A DNA stretch of 64,000 nt, taken from positions 310,001 through 374,000 of the forward strand of contig CAWDYA010000002.1 in NCBI GenBank assembly GCA_963806495.1. The letters run 5' to 3'. A program made the position numbers and the translations under genes. Positions 46,053 to 54,476 of the stretch are shown here, in pieces. The notes beneath the pieces are model-generated. The model made no database searches. It was not told the DNA's origin and saw nothing but the letters and a program-made list of their open reading frames with translations. Position 1 is the stretch's first letter, and the number at the start of each line of letters is the position of its first letter. This DNA comes from CAWDYA01 sp963806495 (lineage in GTDB: Bacteria > Acidobacteriota > Polarisedimenticolia > JACPZX01 > DASXTC01).

Positions 46053-47761
46053 AGCGCACCTCCATCCGGGCCCGAGGTCCGGCTTCCCTTGACCGAGTAG
46101 GACATCCCTCCCGGGAACTCTCCCTCGCCCTCGAGGCTGCCGCCGGTGATCACGACCACGATCTCCTGGCTCGGGCGGTCTCCGCTGGCCGGGAGGACGA
46201 CCGTCATCTCGTTGCCGGCGAGCTTCACTGAGGTGAAGGAGACCGTCCCGGACTGTGTCTCCGCCGTCCCCGACCAGGCCCCTTCCGTTCCGGCGATGGT
46301 CCAGGCGCGGTTGATGGTCCGGCTTCCGATCGTGAAGGTGACCGACCAGGACCCACGAGGATCGACCCTGGCGTTCGGATCGCCCTTCGACTTCTTCTTC
46401 TCGATGTCGTACTTGATCCCGTCGACGAACACGTAGCGCGCCGCCGACTTCTTGTCGAACACTCCCGCGCCGTCGGACGGTGCGCCGTCGAACACCACCA
46501 CGTTGGCGATCTTGCCCGGCTCGATCGTCCCCAGCGTCCCGTCGACGCCCAGGAACCTCGCCGGCTGTACCGTCAAGGCGGCCAGCGCGGCGTCGGCGGT
46601 CAGGCCCCGGTCGATCGCCTTGCGGAGCCGCTCGGGGAACTCGTTCGCGCCCGAGAGCCTGCAAGTGCCGAACGCGAAGGGGACGCCCGCCTCGTGGAGG
46701 GCCTCCGGGTTGCCGGGGGCCGCGTCCCAGGCCTCGAGATCCTCGAGCGACGTATCGAGTGCCTCGTCGGGGTTCTCCACCTTCGGCTTCTCGGGGTACG
46801 CCAGGGGAAGGATGATGGGCCGGTGCGATTGCGCCAGCGCGGCGACCAGACCCAGCCGGGTCGATTCGAGTCCCGAGCCGATGATCAGGGAGTCGAGCGA
46901 GAGCTCGGAGGAGAGCTCGAGGGCGCGCGCCACGTTCTCGCTCTCGGGTACATCGAAGATAGCCAGCTCATCTCCCCCGGCGGTCGCTTCGAGGGCGTCG
47001 AACGCGGCGAACCCTTCGGGACGCTGCATGCCCGAGGGATTCGCCGCGTAGCGTGACTCCCAGAGCGTCTGTCTGCGCGTGTCGAGGATCGCCTGCCGGA
47101 CGGCGGCGATGCTGCCCATCAGCGAGGTCGGGTATCCCTCGCCGAAACCACCGTGCTCGAACGCCAGCACCTGGCCCGCCTCGGCCTTCAGGATGTTGTC
47201 GGGCACGGGACCGTCGCCGAGCTCGATCAGTGCGGCCTCGCCGCGGAAGATCCCCGAGGAGGGGAGGGTGAGCGCCGTGGTGAAACCCATGGCACGATGC
47301 TTCTCGAACGCCCTGGCATCGGTGACGAGCGTGTCCACCACCCTGTCCTCGGGGTGCACGCGTGCGATGGGGTGAACCGGACCCGGCGGCGCCGGCGGTG
47401 GGCCGGCTCGGAACCCGCCTCGCGCGCCCTCGCCCGGGCCCTCCGCCTTCTTCTGTGCGATGTCGGTGCACGCGTCGATGAAGCCGGCGGTCACGGTCAT
47501 CCCGGTGGCGTCGATGACGAAGGCATCGGCCGGTGCGGCGGCCGCGCCTCCCGCGGACTCGATCAGCCCGTCGCGCAGGACGACGGTGCCGTTGTCGATC
47601 GTCCTGCCTGGCGCGACGATGACGCGGGCCCCCGTTATGGCGTAAACGCGCGGCCGCTCGGCGCGAACCGGGGAATCGAATGCGGCGATGGAGACAAGGC
47701 CGGCGGAGAGCAGCAGGATGCGGCCCGCCGTGACGGCGACACCGGGACGGAGTGGAATCAT
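46049..47761 (-). CDS. amidohydrolase-like protein lacking the HxH metal motif
   Basis: A 570-residue exported protein (signal-like segment about 10-28) with an amidohydrolase fold. VYAITGARVIVAPGRTIDNG opens the composite beta domain, and LGTIEPGKIANVVVFDG closes it near residue 420. In place of the catalytic HxH the sequence reads TAGFIDACTD, so the canonical metal site is absent. A C-terminal beta domain (about 460-570; WSVTFTIGSRTINRAW) of unknown role follows. Its stop overlaps the start of the tandem protein, so the two probably act together, one active and one a structural partner (inference). Confidence 0.78.
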   Translation of the reverse strand: MIPLRPGVAVTAGRILLLSAGLVSIAAFDSPVRAERPRVYAITGARVIVAPGRTIDNGTVVLRDGLIESAGGAAAAPADAFVIDATGMTVTAGFIDACTDIAQKKAEGPGEGARGGFRAGPPPAPPGPVHPIARVHPEDRVVDTLVTDARAFEKHRAMGFTTALTLPSSGIFRGEAALIELGDGPVPDNILKAEAGQVLAFEHGGFGEGYPTSLMGSIAAVRQAILDTRRQTLWESRYAANPSGMQRPEGFAAFDALEATAGGDELAIFDVPESENVARALELSSELSLDSLIIGSGLESTRLGLVAALAQSHRPIILPLAYPEKPKVENPDEALDTSLEDLEAWDAAPGNPEALHEAGVPFAFGTCRLSGANEFPERLRKAIDRGLTADAALAALTVQPARFLGVDGTLGTIEPGKIANVVVFDGAPSDGAGVFDKKSAARYVFVDGIKYDIEKKKSKGDPNARVDPRGSWSVTFTIGSRTINRAWTIAGTEGAWSGTAETQSGTVSFTSVKLAGNEMTVVLPASGDRPSQEIVVVITGGSLEGEGEFPGGMSYSVKGSRTSGPDGGAL

Positions 47762-47823
47762 GACACGGTCCTCATGAGATGATTGCGGTGGGGCCGGCGT
47801 TCACGAAACGGACCTCGTCGGGG

Positions 47824-48042
47824 TCAGATGGTGCCGAGGTTCGCCGAGACGATCCCGTGGCACAGCGAGCAGAGCAGGACGAATCCCTTGCGCGGCAGCG
47901 TCGAGGTGAAGTTCACTTTGCCGCGCAGCAGCCTGACGACGTGCAGACTGCTTATCTCCTTCTTGCAGTGTGCGCAGCTTATCGGCGCCTCCAGCAGGTA
48001 TTCCGCTTCGTATGTCGGGGCGGGTTCCATCGATTGGGTCAT
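47824..48042 (-). CDS. small protein with two CxxC pairs (probable zinc binding)
   Basis: A 72-residue protein with CAHC near residue 23 and CSLC near residue 58, enough to hold one zinc ion. The ATG has a strong GAGGAGG Shine-Dalgarno, and a TATAAT hexamer lies at 48069-48074 on the minus strand, so it is likely expressed on its own. There is no membrane segment. The family is not recognised. The spacing between Cys pairs (~32 residues) is like that of small zinc-ribbon adaptors. Confidence 0.68.
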   Translation of the reverse strand: MTQSMEPAPTYEAEYLLEAPISCAHCKKEISSLHVVRLLRGKVNFTSTLPRKGFVLLCSLCHGIVSANLGTI

Positions 48043-48136
48043 GCTGTCCTCCTCAGGTCGACCGGCGCATTATAGGGCAAATGACGGCCCTGGAGGACCA
48101 AACCCATCCTGTCGCGGGCGATCCCCGCACGCCGGC

Positions 48137-48754
48137 TCAGACCTGCGGCCTGAACGTGACCCTCTCGATCCAGGCGGCGACCGCCGTGTGATCCGTGCCG
48201 AGCGGCTGGAAGTCCGTCAGGATGCGGTGGAACAGATAGTCGTCCGGAGGCGGGGGAGGCTGGGTCGCGTACCGCACGAACGGCCACGCGGCACAATCGG
48301 CGGCGGAGAACTCGCCCATCAGGTACTCCCGGTCCGAGAGCATCCCTTCGAACAGGTCGAGCGCCGACGCCATTGCGCGGCCGAGACGTTCGATCCGCGA
48401 TCGATCGGGGGCCGGCTTCCGCATCTCGGCCTCGATCTCGTTAGGGGGGCGCTTCCACACGCGGTTGAACCAGTCGATGAACACGAGCATTTCCGCGCGC
48501 CGCGCGGGGTCTCGTGGATACAGCGGTTGTTGCGGGTAGCGCTCGTCCAGATACCGGACGATCTCCATCGAGTCGACCACGATGTGTCCGTCGTCGTCCA
48601 GGACCGGAACCCGATCCTGTCCGCTCACGCGTCGGACCTCGCTGCGGTCGTCCGGATCCAAGACGATCGATTCGACGGGGAGCTCCTTGTGGGCGAGAGC
48701 GAGTGCCACGCGCTCGACGTTGGTCGAGAGGGGGATCCTGTACAGTCGGATCAT
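48137..48754 (-). CDS. glutathione S-transferase-like protein
   Basis: A 205-residue GST-fold protein. The thioredoxin-like N-terminal domain opens MIRLYRIPLSTNVERVALAL, with Ser and Asn in the position of the catalytic residue, as in theta- and zeta-like enzymes. VPVLDDDGHIVVDSMEIVRYL carries the cis-Pro and the glutathione-binding Glu-Ser-like turn (here DSMEI). The helical C-terminal domain runs from about 85. The ATG overlaps the upstream M28 peptidase stop (ATGA). The substrate is unknown. Confidence 0.85.
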   Translation of the reverse strand: MIRLYRIPLSTNVERVALALAHKELPVESIVLDPDDRSEVRRVSGQDRVPVLDDDGHIVVDSMEIVRYLDERYPQQPLYPRDPARRAEMLVFIDWFNRVWKRPPNEIEAEMRKPAPDRSRIERLGRAMASALDLFEGMLSDREYLMGEFSAADCAAWPFVRYATQPPPPPDDYLFHRILTDFQPLGTDHTAVAAWIERVTFRPQV

Positions 48755-50262
48755 CGCTGAGCCTCGCCGCGCCGTCCCTCGGCCCAGGCCTGCCACTGGC
48801 CGAACGCCTTCATCTGGGTGTCGAGGCCCGTGTCGTGCAGCAGCTTGCCGACCTCTTCCCGCGACTGGCGCGACGCCGGGCGCTGGGCGGCGTCGGCCAG
48901 CGACCAGACGAGCGCCGAGAGTATCGCCTCGTTGCGCTTCGCCTGGGGCATGTCGACCTTGTCGTACGCATCAGAGGCGGCGTGGTAGTCGGGCAGGTAG
49001 GGCTCCGGATCCTGGTCGGCGACCAGATTGGGAACACCGGAGAGGAGAAAGTCGAAGTTGTCGGTGCCGTCGATCCCTTCGTCGGGGTTGTGGAACGGCC
49101 CGAGGTTCTCGAGCGGGGGCGCCGCCATCGCCTCGTCCACGGCGGGTCCCAGGCCGGGGCGCCCGTTCAGGAAGAACCCTGTGATCCGGCCCGATCCGAT
49201 GTCGGCGATGATCACCGCCACGTGGTCATCGAGCTCGCCCGCGTGGCGTGCGACGTATCCCGCCGACCCCCACATACCCTGCTCCTCCCCCGTGAAGAGC
49301 GCGAACCGGACGGTCCGTTTCGGCGTCAATCCGAGCCGGCTCATCCCCCGGGCGATGTCGATGATGGTGGCGACGTTCACACCGTTGTCCTGCGCGCCGG
49401 TGCCCAGATCCCAGGAGTCCAGATGCGCTCCGACCAGCACCACCTCCTTCGGCTTCTCCCGTCCCCGTATCTCGGCGATCACGTTGCTCGCCTGATAGCT
49501 GCCACCCACACGGTCCTGCAGGTCGAGGCTCACCCGTACCGTGCCCGAGGCCATCAGCCGCAGAAGACGTCCGGCCTCCTCCCGCGCGACCACGGCGATC
49601 GGGATCGGAGCGGGTCTGCCGTCCAGGGTGACGGGATGCCTGTACAGCAGGCCGCGCGGACGGGTCGACATGAGGAGGAGCCCGGCCAGGCCGGCCTTGT
49701 GCGCCGCCGCCAGCATGGATCGGTCGCGCATGTACTCGCCGAACAGATCCTCGATCGATGTCATCTCGGGCGTTCGCACCAGACCGATCGCACCGGCGGC
49801 GAGGTTCCCGAGGCGCTCGATTTCCTCGGGTGTTCCCGTGCCCGCATCGACCAGCGGGGCGACGAGCGGGCTGCCGGTCGGGGTGGGCGCGCTGTAGGCG
49901 GCCGCCGCGACGTGCAGCGGAAAGGTCTCCGGGGAGACGCAGGACGCCGACTCGGGGCCGGGAAGCCACGCAGCGGGAACCGTGAACGGCTCGGTCCCGA
50001 CGGTGGTCAAGCCTGCGTCCCTGAATCGCGACACGGCCCAATCGACCGCGCGGCGGCAGGCAGCGGTGCCGGTGGGCCTCCCCCCGATCCGGTCGCAGAG
50101 CTCCTCGAGGTCCGCAGGCATCGGTGTCTCGCCGAGCGCCCGCTCGACGAGCCGTGCCCGGGGTGAAGCCGCTGTCTCCTGCGGCGCGGCGGCACCCGCG
50201 GCGCCGGCCAGAGCGAGGGCGGCGACGAGTGTCACTGCCCCATGCCTCAGCCCGATACTCAT
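48751..50262 (-). CDS. secreted M28-family metallopeptidase (carboxypeptidase Q-like)
   Basis: A 503-residue exported peptidase (signal peptide 1-25, Ala-rich). A PA-type insertion covers about 115-240. The di-zinc site is seen in VGAHLDSWDLGTGAQDNG, TGEEQGMWGS, IIADIGSG and the late DYHAASD. This ligand order and the TDNFDFLLSG loop resemble plasma glutamate carboxypeptidase (CPQ). The start has a GAGGAGG Shine-Dalgarno. It overlaps the GST gene, which looks like a simple co-transcription. Confidence 0.88.
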   Translation of the reverse strand: MSIGLRHGAVTLVAALALAGAAGAAAPQETAASPRARLVERALGETPMPADLEELCDRIGGRPTGTAACRRAVDWAVSRFRDAGLTTVGTEPFTVPAAWLPGPESASCVSPETFPLHVAAAAYSAPTPTGSPLVAPLVDAGTGTPEEIERLGNLAAGAIGLVRTPEMTSIEDLFGEYMRDRSMLAAAHKAGLAGLLLMSTRPRGLLYRHPVTLDGRPAPIPIAVVAREEAGRLLRLMASGTVRVSLDLQDRVGGSYQASNVIAEIRGREKPKEVVLVGAHLDSWDLGTGAQDNGVNVATIIDIARGMSRLGLTPKRTVRFALFTGEEQGMWGSAGYVARHAGELDDHVAVIIADIGSGRITGFFLNGRPGLGPAVDEAMAAPPLENLGPFHNPDEGIDGTDNFDFLLSGVPNLVADQDPEPYLPDYHAASDAYDKVDMPQAKRNEAILSALVWSLADAAQRPASRQSREEVGKLLHDTGLDTQMKAFGQWQAWAEGRRGEAQR

Positions 50263-50279
50263 CGATGATCCTCCTCGAA

Positions 50280-52166
50280 TCAGTGTTTCCGCGGTGTCCT
50301 GAGGGAGAGCACTGGTGTGTACGCTCCCAGCGGCTCACGGATCCACCAGGCGCCGGTCTCACGGCGCTGTGACGGATCCGTGAAACGGTAGTCGTACACC
50401 AGCGCGCGCACGTACCGGGGAGGATGACCTTCGAACGGGTCGCCGTCAAGCAAGCCGATCACGGCGGGCGAGCCCTGCAGGAGTTTCCCGAGGAATGCAC
50501 CGAGCCATGGATTGGAGCGGTAGTCGCCCAGCGCGGCGAACCACATCTGCCAGTCGAGCCGTGGCATGTGCGGCGTGGTGAAGCCCGGCGCGCGCTGCGG
50601 ATCCCCCGGTTTCCATCGGAAGCGATAGTCGCGCCACGTGCTTCCGTCCTCGCTTCCCTGCACGATGATTTCGTGCCGCGTGGTGGTCATCACCGCGAAC
50701 AGGCCGTACCCGTTCACCGTGCGGAACGGGGCGGCCGATCGCGCCAGCCGGGTGAGAGGCGCGGGCCAGTCCGGGCTCAACCGGAACGCACCCACCAGAT
50801 GCATGGCGCCGAGCAGGCCGATCGTCACGGCGAGCGCGGTCACAGCCCATCCCGCCATGCGGCGCGCCCCGCCGGGCTGTGCGCGCCGGGGATGGCCGCC
50901 GGGGTGGGGATGCCAACGGGCCGGCCAGGCGGCGTCGTCGATCAGGATCAGGAGCAGCGCGGCAGAGAGGATGTTGAAGAATCCGTAGTTGCCCGTCGCC
51001 GCGATCGCCGCCTGAAGGAGAAGAAGCGCCAGCGCGCCGCCGTGACGCAGGCGCCTTGGCGCCACGATCAGGAACGGCGCGCCCAGCTCGATGAGGAACA
51101 TCGATGCGACACACAGCGCCTGCACGGATGCCGGAAGCTGATGCGCGTACCATGCGGTCCAGGTCGGCAGCGGCTGTGTCTGGTAGTGGAAGCTCAACGC
51201 CGACAGGCTACGCCAGACGGGGTCCCCGCTCGACAGCTTCACCACCCCTGAGGAGAAATAGAGCCGAAAGACGAGCCATTGCATCAACACGACCCCGGCA
51301 CGCGACGGGGGACGCGGATACCGGATCGGGCACCACCAGCGCCGGGGCGCCAGAAAGAGCATCAGAAAGCCCGACTCCAGCAGCAGATTGTCCCACTGGT
51401 AGCCCAGAAAGACCCCCGAGACGGTGGTCAGGGAGAGGTAAGCCGCCCAGAGGAGCGCCAGGCAGATGACGGGGCACACTCCCAGCGCGAGAGCCGTCGC
51501 GAGAGCGGCGCCGGCGCCGCAGAGAAGCTGAAGCGTCGCGTCGCTCGCGTCGATCCAGCATAGTGTGGGGAAGCGCCACAGCCGCTCCGGGCCGGTCTGC
51601 GCCCTCACGACATCGAGCCAGTGCGACGCCGGGAGGATCCCGTCCGATCCGGCCAGTCCGTCGATCTGCACCCAGAAGGAAACGAAGGCGATGAGATAGA
51701 CGATCCCCATGAGGCGCAGCAGCAGATTGCGCGACATGACATAGGAAGGCTTTGCGACCGTCGGCCCCCACATGAACCGGGTGAGCCGCGAGAAAAAGGT
51801 CCGGTGTCCGGCGATGAACCGGTAGGTGGACTCGGCCGCGAATCGCGCCCCGGGCAGCCGCTCGTATGCGGCCAGCATCCAGCGCCCTCGGGTCCCGTGC
51901 GCGCGGGCGCGGGCCACCGCCTCCGCGCCCGTGTACGCCACGCCGTCGGGCTCCACCAGCACCACCGTTCTGCGGAAGACGCCGGCCGGGATCTCGGGGA
52001 AGCGCGCTCCCTCGTCCTGGGAGGTGGCGTAGTCGATCCGGTCGCCGGTCGCGGTATGCCATCTGCGGATCCAGAGACGGCAGAATCCGCAGTCCCCATC
52101 GAACAGCATCAAGGGGCGGCCGGGAGGTGCGGCGACCTCGAACCTCGAGTTTGGGCGGGTCGGCAT
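50280..52166 (-). CDS. DUF393 - lipase maturation factor fusion, polytopic membrane protein
   Basis: A 628-residue fusion. Residues ~15-125 are a DUF393 thioredoxin-like domain with the redox motif LMLFDGDCGFC. The rest is a lipase maturation factor-like membrane protein with about nine helices. It shows YQWDNLLLESGFLMLFLAPR, WLVFRLYFSSGVVKLSSGDPVW and the C-terminal LDWQMWFAALGDYRSNPWLG characteristic of LMF1 homologues. LMF1 helps disulfide-rich lipases fold in the vertebrate ER. In bacteria the fused thiol domain suggests a redox role, not proven. The start shares CATG with an in-frame ATG of the divergent MATE gene. Confidence 0.85.
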   Translation of the reverse strand: MPTRPNSRFEVAAPPGRPLMLFDGDCGFCRLWIRRWHTATGDRIDYATSQDEGARFPEIPAGVFRRTVVLVEPDGVAYTGAEAVARARAHGTRGRWMLAAYERLPGARFAAESTYRFIAGHRTFFSRLTRFMWGPTVAKPSYVMSRNLLLRLMGIVYLIAFVSFWVQIDGLAGSDGILPASHWLDVVRAQTGPERLWRFPTLCWIDASDATLQLLCGAGAALATALALGVCPVICLALLWAAYLSLTTVSGVFLGYQWDNLLLESGFLMLFLAPRRWWCPIRYPRPPSRAGVVLMQWLVFRLYFSSGVVKLSSGDPVWRSLSALSFHYQTQPLPTWTAWYAHQLPASVQALCVASMFLIELGAPFLIVAPRRLRHGGALALLLLQAAIAATGNYGFFNILSAALLLILIDDAAWPARWHPHPGGHPRRAQPGGARRMAGWAVTALAVTIGLLGAMHLVGAFRLSPDWPAPLTRLARSAAPFRTVNGYGLFAVMTTTRHEIIVQGSEDGSTWRDYRFRWKPGDPQRAPGFTTPHMPRLDWQMWFAALGDYRSNPWLGAFLGKLLQGSPAVIGLLDGDPFEGHPPRYVRALVYDYRFTDPSQRRETGAWWIREPLGAYTPVLSLRTPRKH

Positions 52167-52178
52167 GGGGGATATGCT
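52151..52178 (+). promoter_or_regulatory. putative promoter of the MATE gene
   Basis: TTGGGC (52151-52156) and TATGCT (52173-52178) with a 16-base spacer. Transcription would start about 52185, only ~7 bases before the ATG at 52192. The -35 lies inside the coding start of the divergent gene. Confidence 0.45.
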
Positions 52179-52191
52179 AGTTTATTCACCC

Positions 52192-53910
52192 ATGGATCAG
52201 CCGAACAATCGGGCTACCGCGCCGCCGGCGGGCCGGAGCATCCTCGCGCTCGCCGCCCCGTTGATCCTTTCGTTCTGGATGCGCTCCCTGTTCTCCCTGG
52301 TGGACACCGTGTATGCATCCACGCTGGGAGACGCCGCCGTGGCGGCAGTGGGACTGGCGATCCCGCTCGAGTTCCTGATGATCGCGTGCTGGGTCGGGCT
52401 GTCGACCGGGCTCACCTCGACCCTGTCACGTGCGATGGGCGCCGGCGAGCATGGGCGAGTGGAGACGTTGCTCGCCACGGCCCGGCGTCTGGTACTGGGC
52501 ATGGTCCCGGTCTTCACGGCGATCGGACTGGGTGTCTACCTTGCCGCCCCGCGGCTGGGGCTGGACGCCGAGGTCGCGCGTCAGTTCGCCATCTACGGCT
52601 CGGTGCTGGTGACGGGCTCGGCGGCATCTTCCTTCTGGTCGATTATCCCCGACTCGATCGTCAAGGCGCATCACGACACCCGCTCCACGATGTGGGCCGG
52701 AATCTGGTCCAACGTGATCAACGTGGTGCTCAACACGGTTTTCGTGTTCGTGTTCCACTGGGGAGTGTTCGGGATCGCGCTCTCCACGGTGCTGGGCCGC
52801 TACGGCGGGCTGATCTACGCGCTGCGACGGGCGGCCGCGCTCGAGGCGGTGCGACGCTCGCAGGGCGGAGAGCCTGCCCCCTCCCGGGAGGAGCGCCCTT
52901 ACAGCGCCATCCTTCACCTGGCGCTTCCCTCGGCCGCCACCTACGGCCTGATGGCCATGGAGTCGTCGCTGATCAACGCGCTGCTGGCGACGCTGCATCA
53001 TGCGACCGAGGCGATCGCGGCCTACTCGATCTACTTCCGGGTGATGCTGTTCTCGTTGATGCCGATCATGGCCACGTCGGTGGCCATGCTGCCTTACGTG
53101 GCGCGCCGGTTCGGAGCACGTGACCTTGACGGGATCCGGCGTGGTCTGCGCCAGGCGCTCGGGATGGGCGCCGCGTACTGCATCCTGCTCGTCGCGCCGG
53201 CGATGCTGTTTCTCGGCCCGCTCATCGCGCGGTCGCTGACCGAGTCGGAGGTCACCGCAGGCTTCACGGTGCAGGCGCTGCGCATCTGCCCTCTCGCGTG
53301 CCTGGTGGCCATTCCGTTCTTCCTCCTGCGGCCGGCGTTCGAGGGGATGGGCCGCGGGCGGCCCGGTCTGATGATGGCGATGCTTCGCTATCTCGTTCTC
53401 ACCGCCCCGCTCGCGCTCGTCGGATCCCGCCTCGGCCGGGAGCTGGGCTATCCGGGCTTCATCGGGCTGCTGGCGGGCCTCGTGGCCGCCACCGCGATCA
53501 CCTCGGTGGTGCTCTCGCTGTGGCTCCGGTCCGCTCTGCGGGCGCTCGAGGGGGAATCCCGGGCCGGCCTCCCTCGCGGCGGCGGGACCTCAGACGGAGC
53601 CCTGACCGGCATTCCCGACGTCCGTCGGGGACGCGATTCCTACGACAACCGGCCCGCCACCAGGCGGGAGAGCGCCCTGGAAGTCCTCGGCGGGATGTCG
53701 TCGGTCTCTCCGGCGGCCTTCATGAGCTCGAGGTCGCGCCAGAGACGGACCGCGTCGGCCGGGGTGTCGATGTCGTACCACACGGGGAGCTCGTGGCAGG
53801 TGATGCGTCCCTGCCTGATCCGCTCCCGTGTGACCGCCAGCACCTCGTCCGTCCCCCAGGCGATCCTCCGGAACAGGCCCGGATGGTGGCGGCGGCACCC
53901 AATCAGGTAA
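52192..53910 (+). CDS. MATE-family multidrug/Na+ antiporter
   Basis: Twelve-helix exporter of the MATE fold using an ion gradient. ILALAAPLILSFWMRSLFSLVDT begins helix 1 and VGLAIPLEFLMIACWVGLSTG helix 2. The internal repeat restarts at ILHLALPSAATYGLMAMESS (about residue 240). The membrane part ends near residue 450. After that the frame stays open to 53910, over 270 bp antisense to the next gene, with a tail that looks untranslated. Removing one base before 53590 would give a TGA at 53603-53605, a normal end. An alternative start at 52165 adds nine residues. Confidence 0.85.
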   Translation: MDQPNNRATAPPAGRSILALAAPLILSFWMRSLFSLVDTVYASTLGDAAVAAVGLAIPLEFLMIACWVGLSTGLTSTLSRAMGAGEHGRVETLLATARRLVLGMVPVFTAIGLGVYLAAPRLGLDAEVARQFAIYGSVLVTGSAASSFWSIIPDSIVKAHHDTRSTMWAGIWSNVINVVLNTVFVFVFHWGVFGIALSTVLGRYGGLIYALRRAAALEAVRRSQGGEPAPSREERPYSAILHLALPSAATYGLMAMESSLINALLATLHHATEAIAAYSIYFRVMLFSLMPIMATSVAMLPYVARRFGARDLDGIRRGLRQALGMGAAYCILLVAPAMLFLGPLIARSLTESEVTAGFTVQALRICPLACLVAIPFFLLRPAFEGMGRGRPGLMMAMLRYLVLTAPLALVGSRLGRELGYPGFIGLLAGLVAATAITSVVLSLWLRSALRALEGESRAGLPRGGGTSDGALTGIPDVRRGRDSYDNRPATRRESALEVLGGMSSVSPAAFMSSRSRQRRTASAGVSMSYHTGSSWQVMRPCLIRSRVTASTSSVPQAILRNRPGWWRRHPIR

Positions 53911-54341
53911 TATCCGCCGTCATCCGCGGGCCCGATCACGACGTCGACCGCGCGCATCGCCTCGAACGCCTGGTGGATGTAGTCGAGCGGGAGGTGAGGC
54001 GAGTCGGATCCGATGATCACCACCTGCCGGAAGCCCGCCTTCAGCGTGTCCTGCATCGCGCTGGACATGCGCTCGCCGAGGTCGTCGCCCATCTGGTATC
54101 CGACCCGGACTCCCGCAAGCGCCATCGCGAGCTCGGCGCCGGGCTCGCATGCTGCGCTCCAGAGGACGAAAGGTGTTGCCAGCTCCGCCGCGCTCCGGCT
54201 CATCCGTTCAATCCCGTCGAGCAGCATCGCCTCGTACAGATCACGGGCCTCATCCGGGTTGAGGGGGGGGGTGAGGCGGGTCTTGACCTCGCCCGTCACG
54301 GGTGGTCGGGCGAACAGGATCAGGGCGCGTTCGCTGCTCAA
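53640..54341 (-). CDS. TIGR04282 family glycosyltransferase-like protein (DUF2064)
   Basis: A ~233-residue GT-A-like nucleotidyl/glycosyl transferase of the CofC/DUF2064 group. ALILFARPPVTGEVKTRL opens it, with the Lys and Arg that bind nucleotide. Then come VVIIGSDSPHLPLDYI with a metal-binding Asp, VVIGPADDGGYYLIG, and LPVWYDIDTPAD near the C-terminus. I chose the TTG at 54341 since it gives the usual family start, with GGGGAGGA just upstream. GTG at 54356 or 54368 are alternatives. Family members occur in small-metabolite modification clusters; the substrate is unknown. Confidence 0.82.
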   Translation of the reverse strand: MSSERALILFARPPVTGEVKTRLTPPLNPDEARDLYEAMLLDGIERMSRSAAELATPFVLWSAACEPGAELAMALAGVRVGYQMGDDLGERMSSAMQDTLKAGFRQVVIIGSDSPHLPLDYIHQAFEAMRAVDVVIGPADDGGYYLIGCRRHHPGLFRRIAWGTDEVLAVTRERIRQGRITCHELPVWYDIDTPADAVRLWRDLELMKAAGETDDIPPRTSRALSRLVAGRLS

Positions 54342-54476
54342 GGCTCCTCCCCGCACCCGAAGGTGCACGAAGCCCTCATGGTAATACGCGCGAGCCGCAC
54401 CGGTGGACGGCTCCGACCGGCCGCTGATAAGGTGGCGGAGAGCACGGGTGCCAACGCCTCGGCGAGGGGGGAGTCG

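Noticed and set aside
44547..46100. Plus-strand open frame of 517 codons
   Set aside because: Complement of the tandem amidohydrolase, no domain signal.
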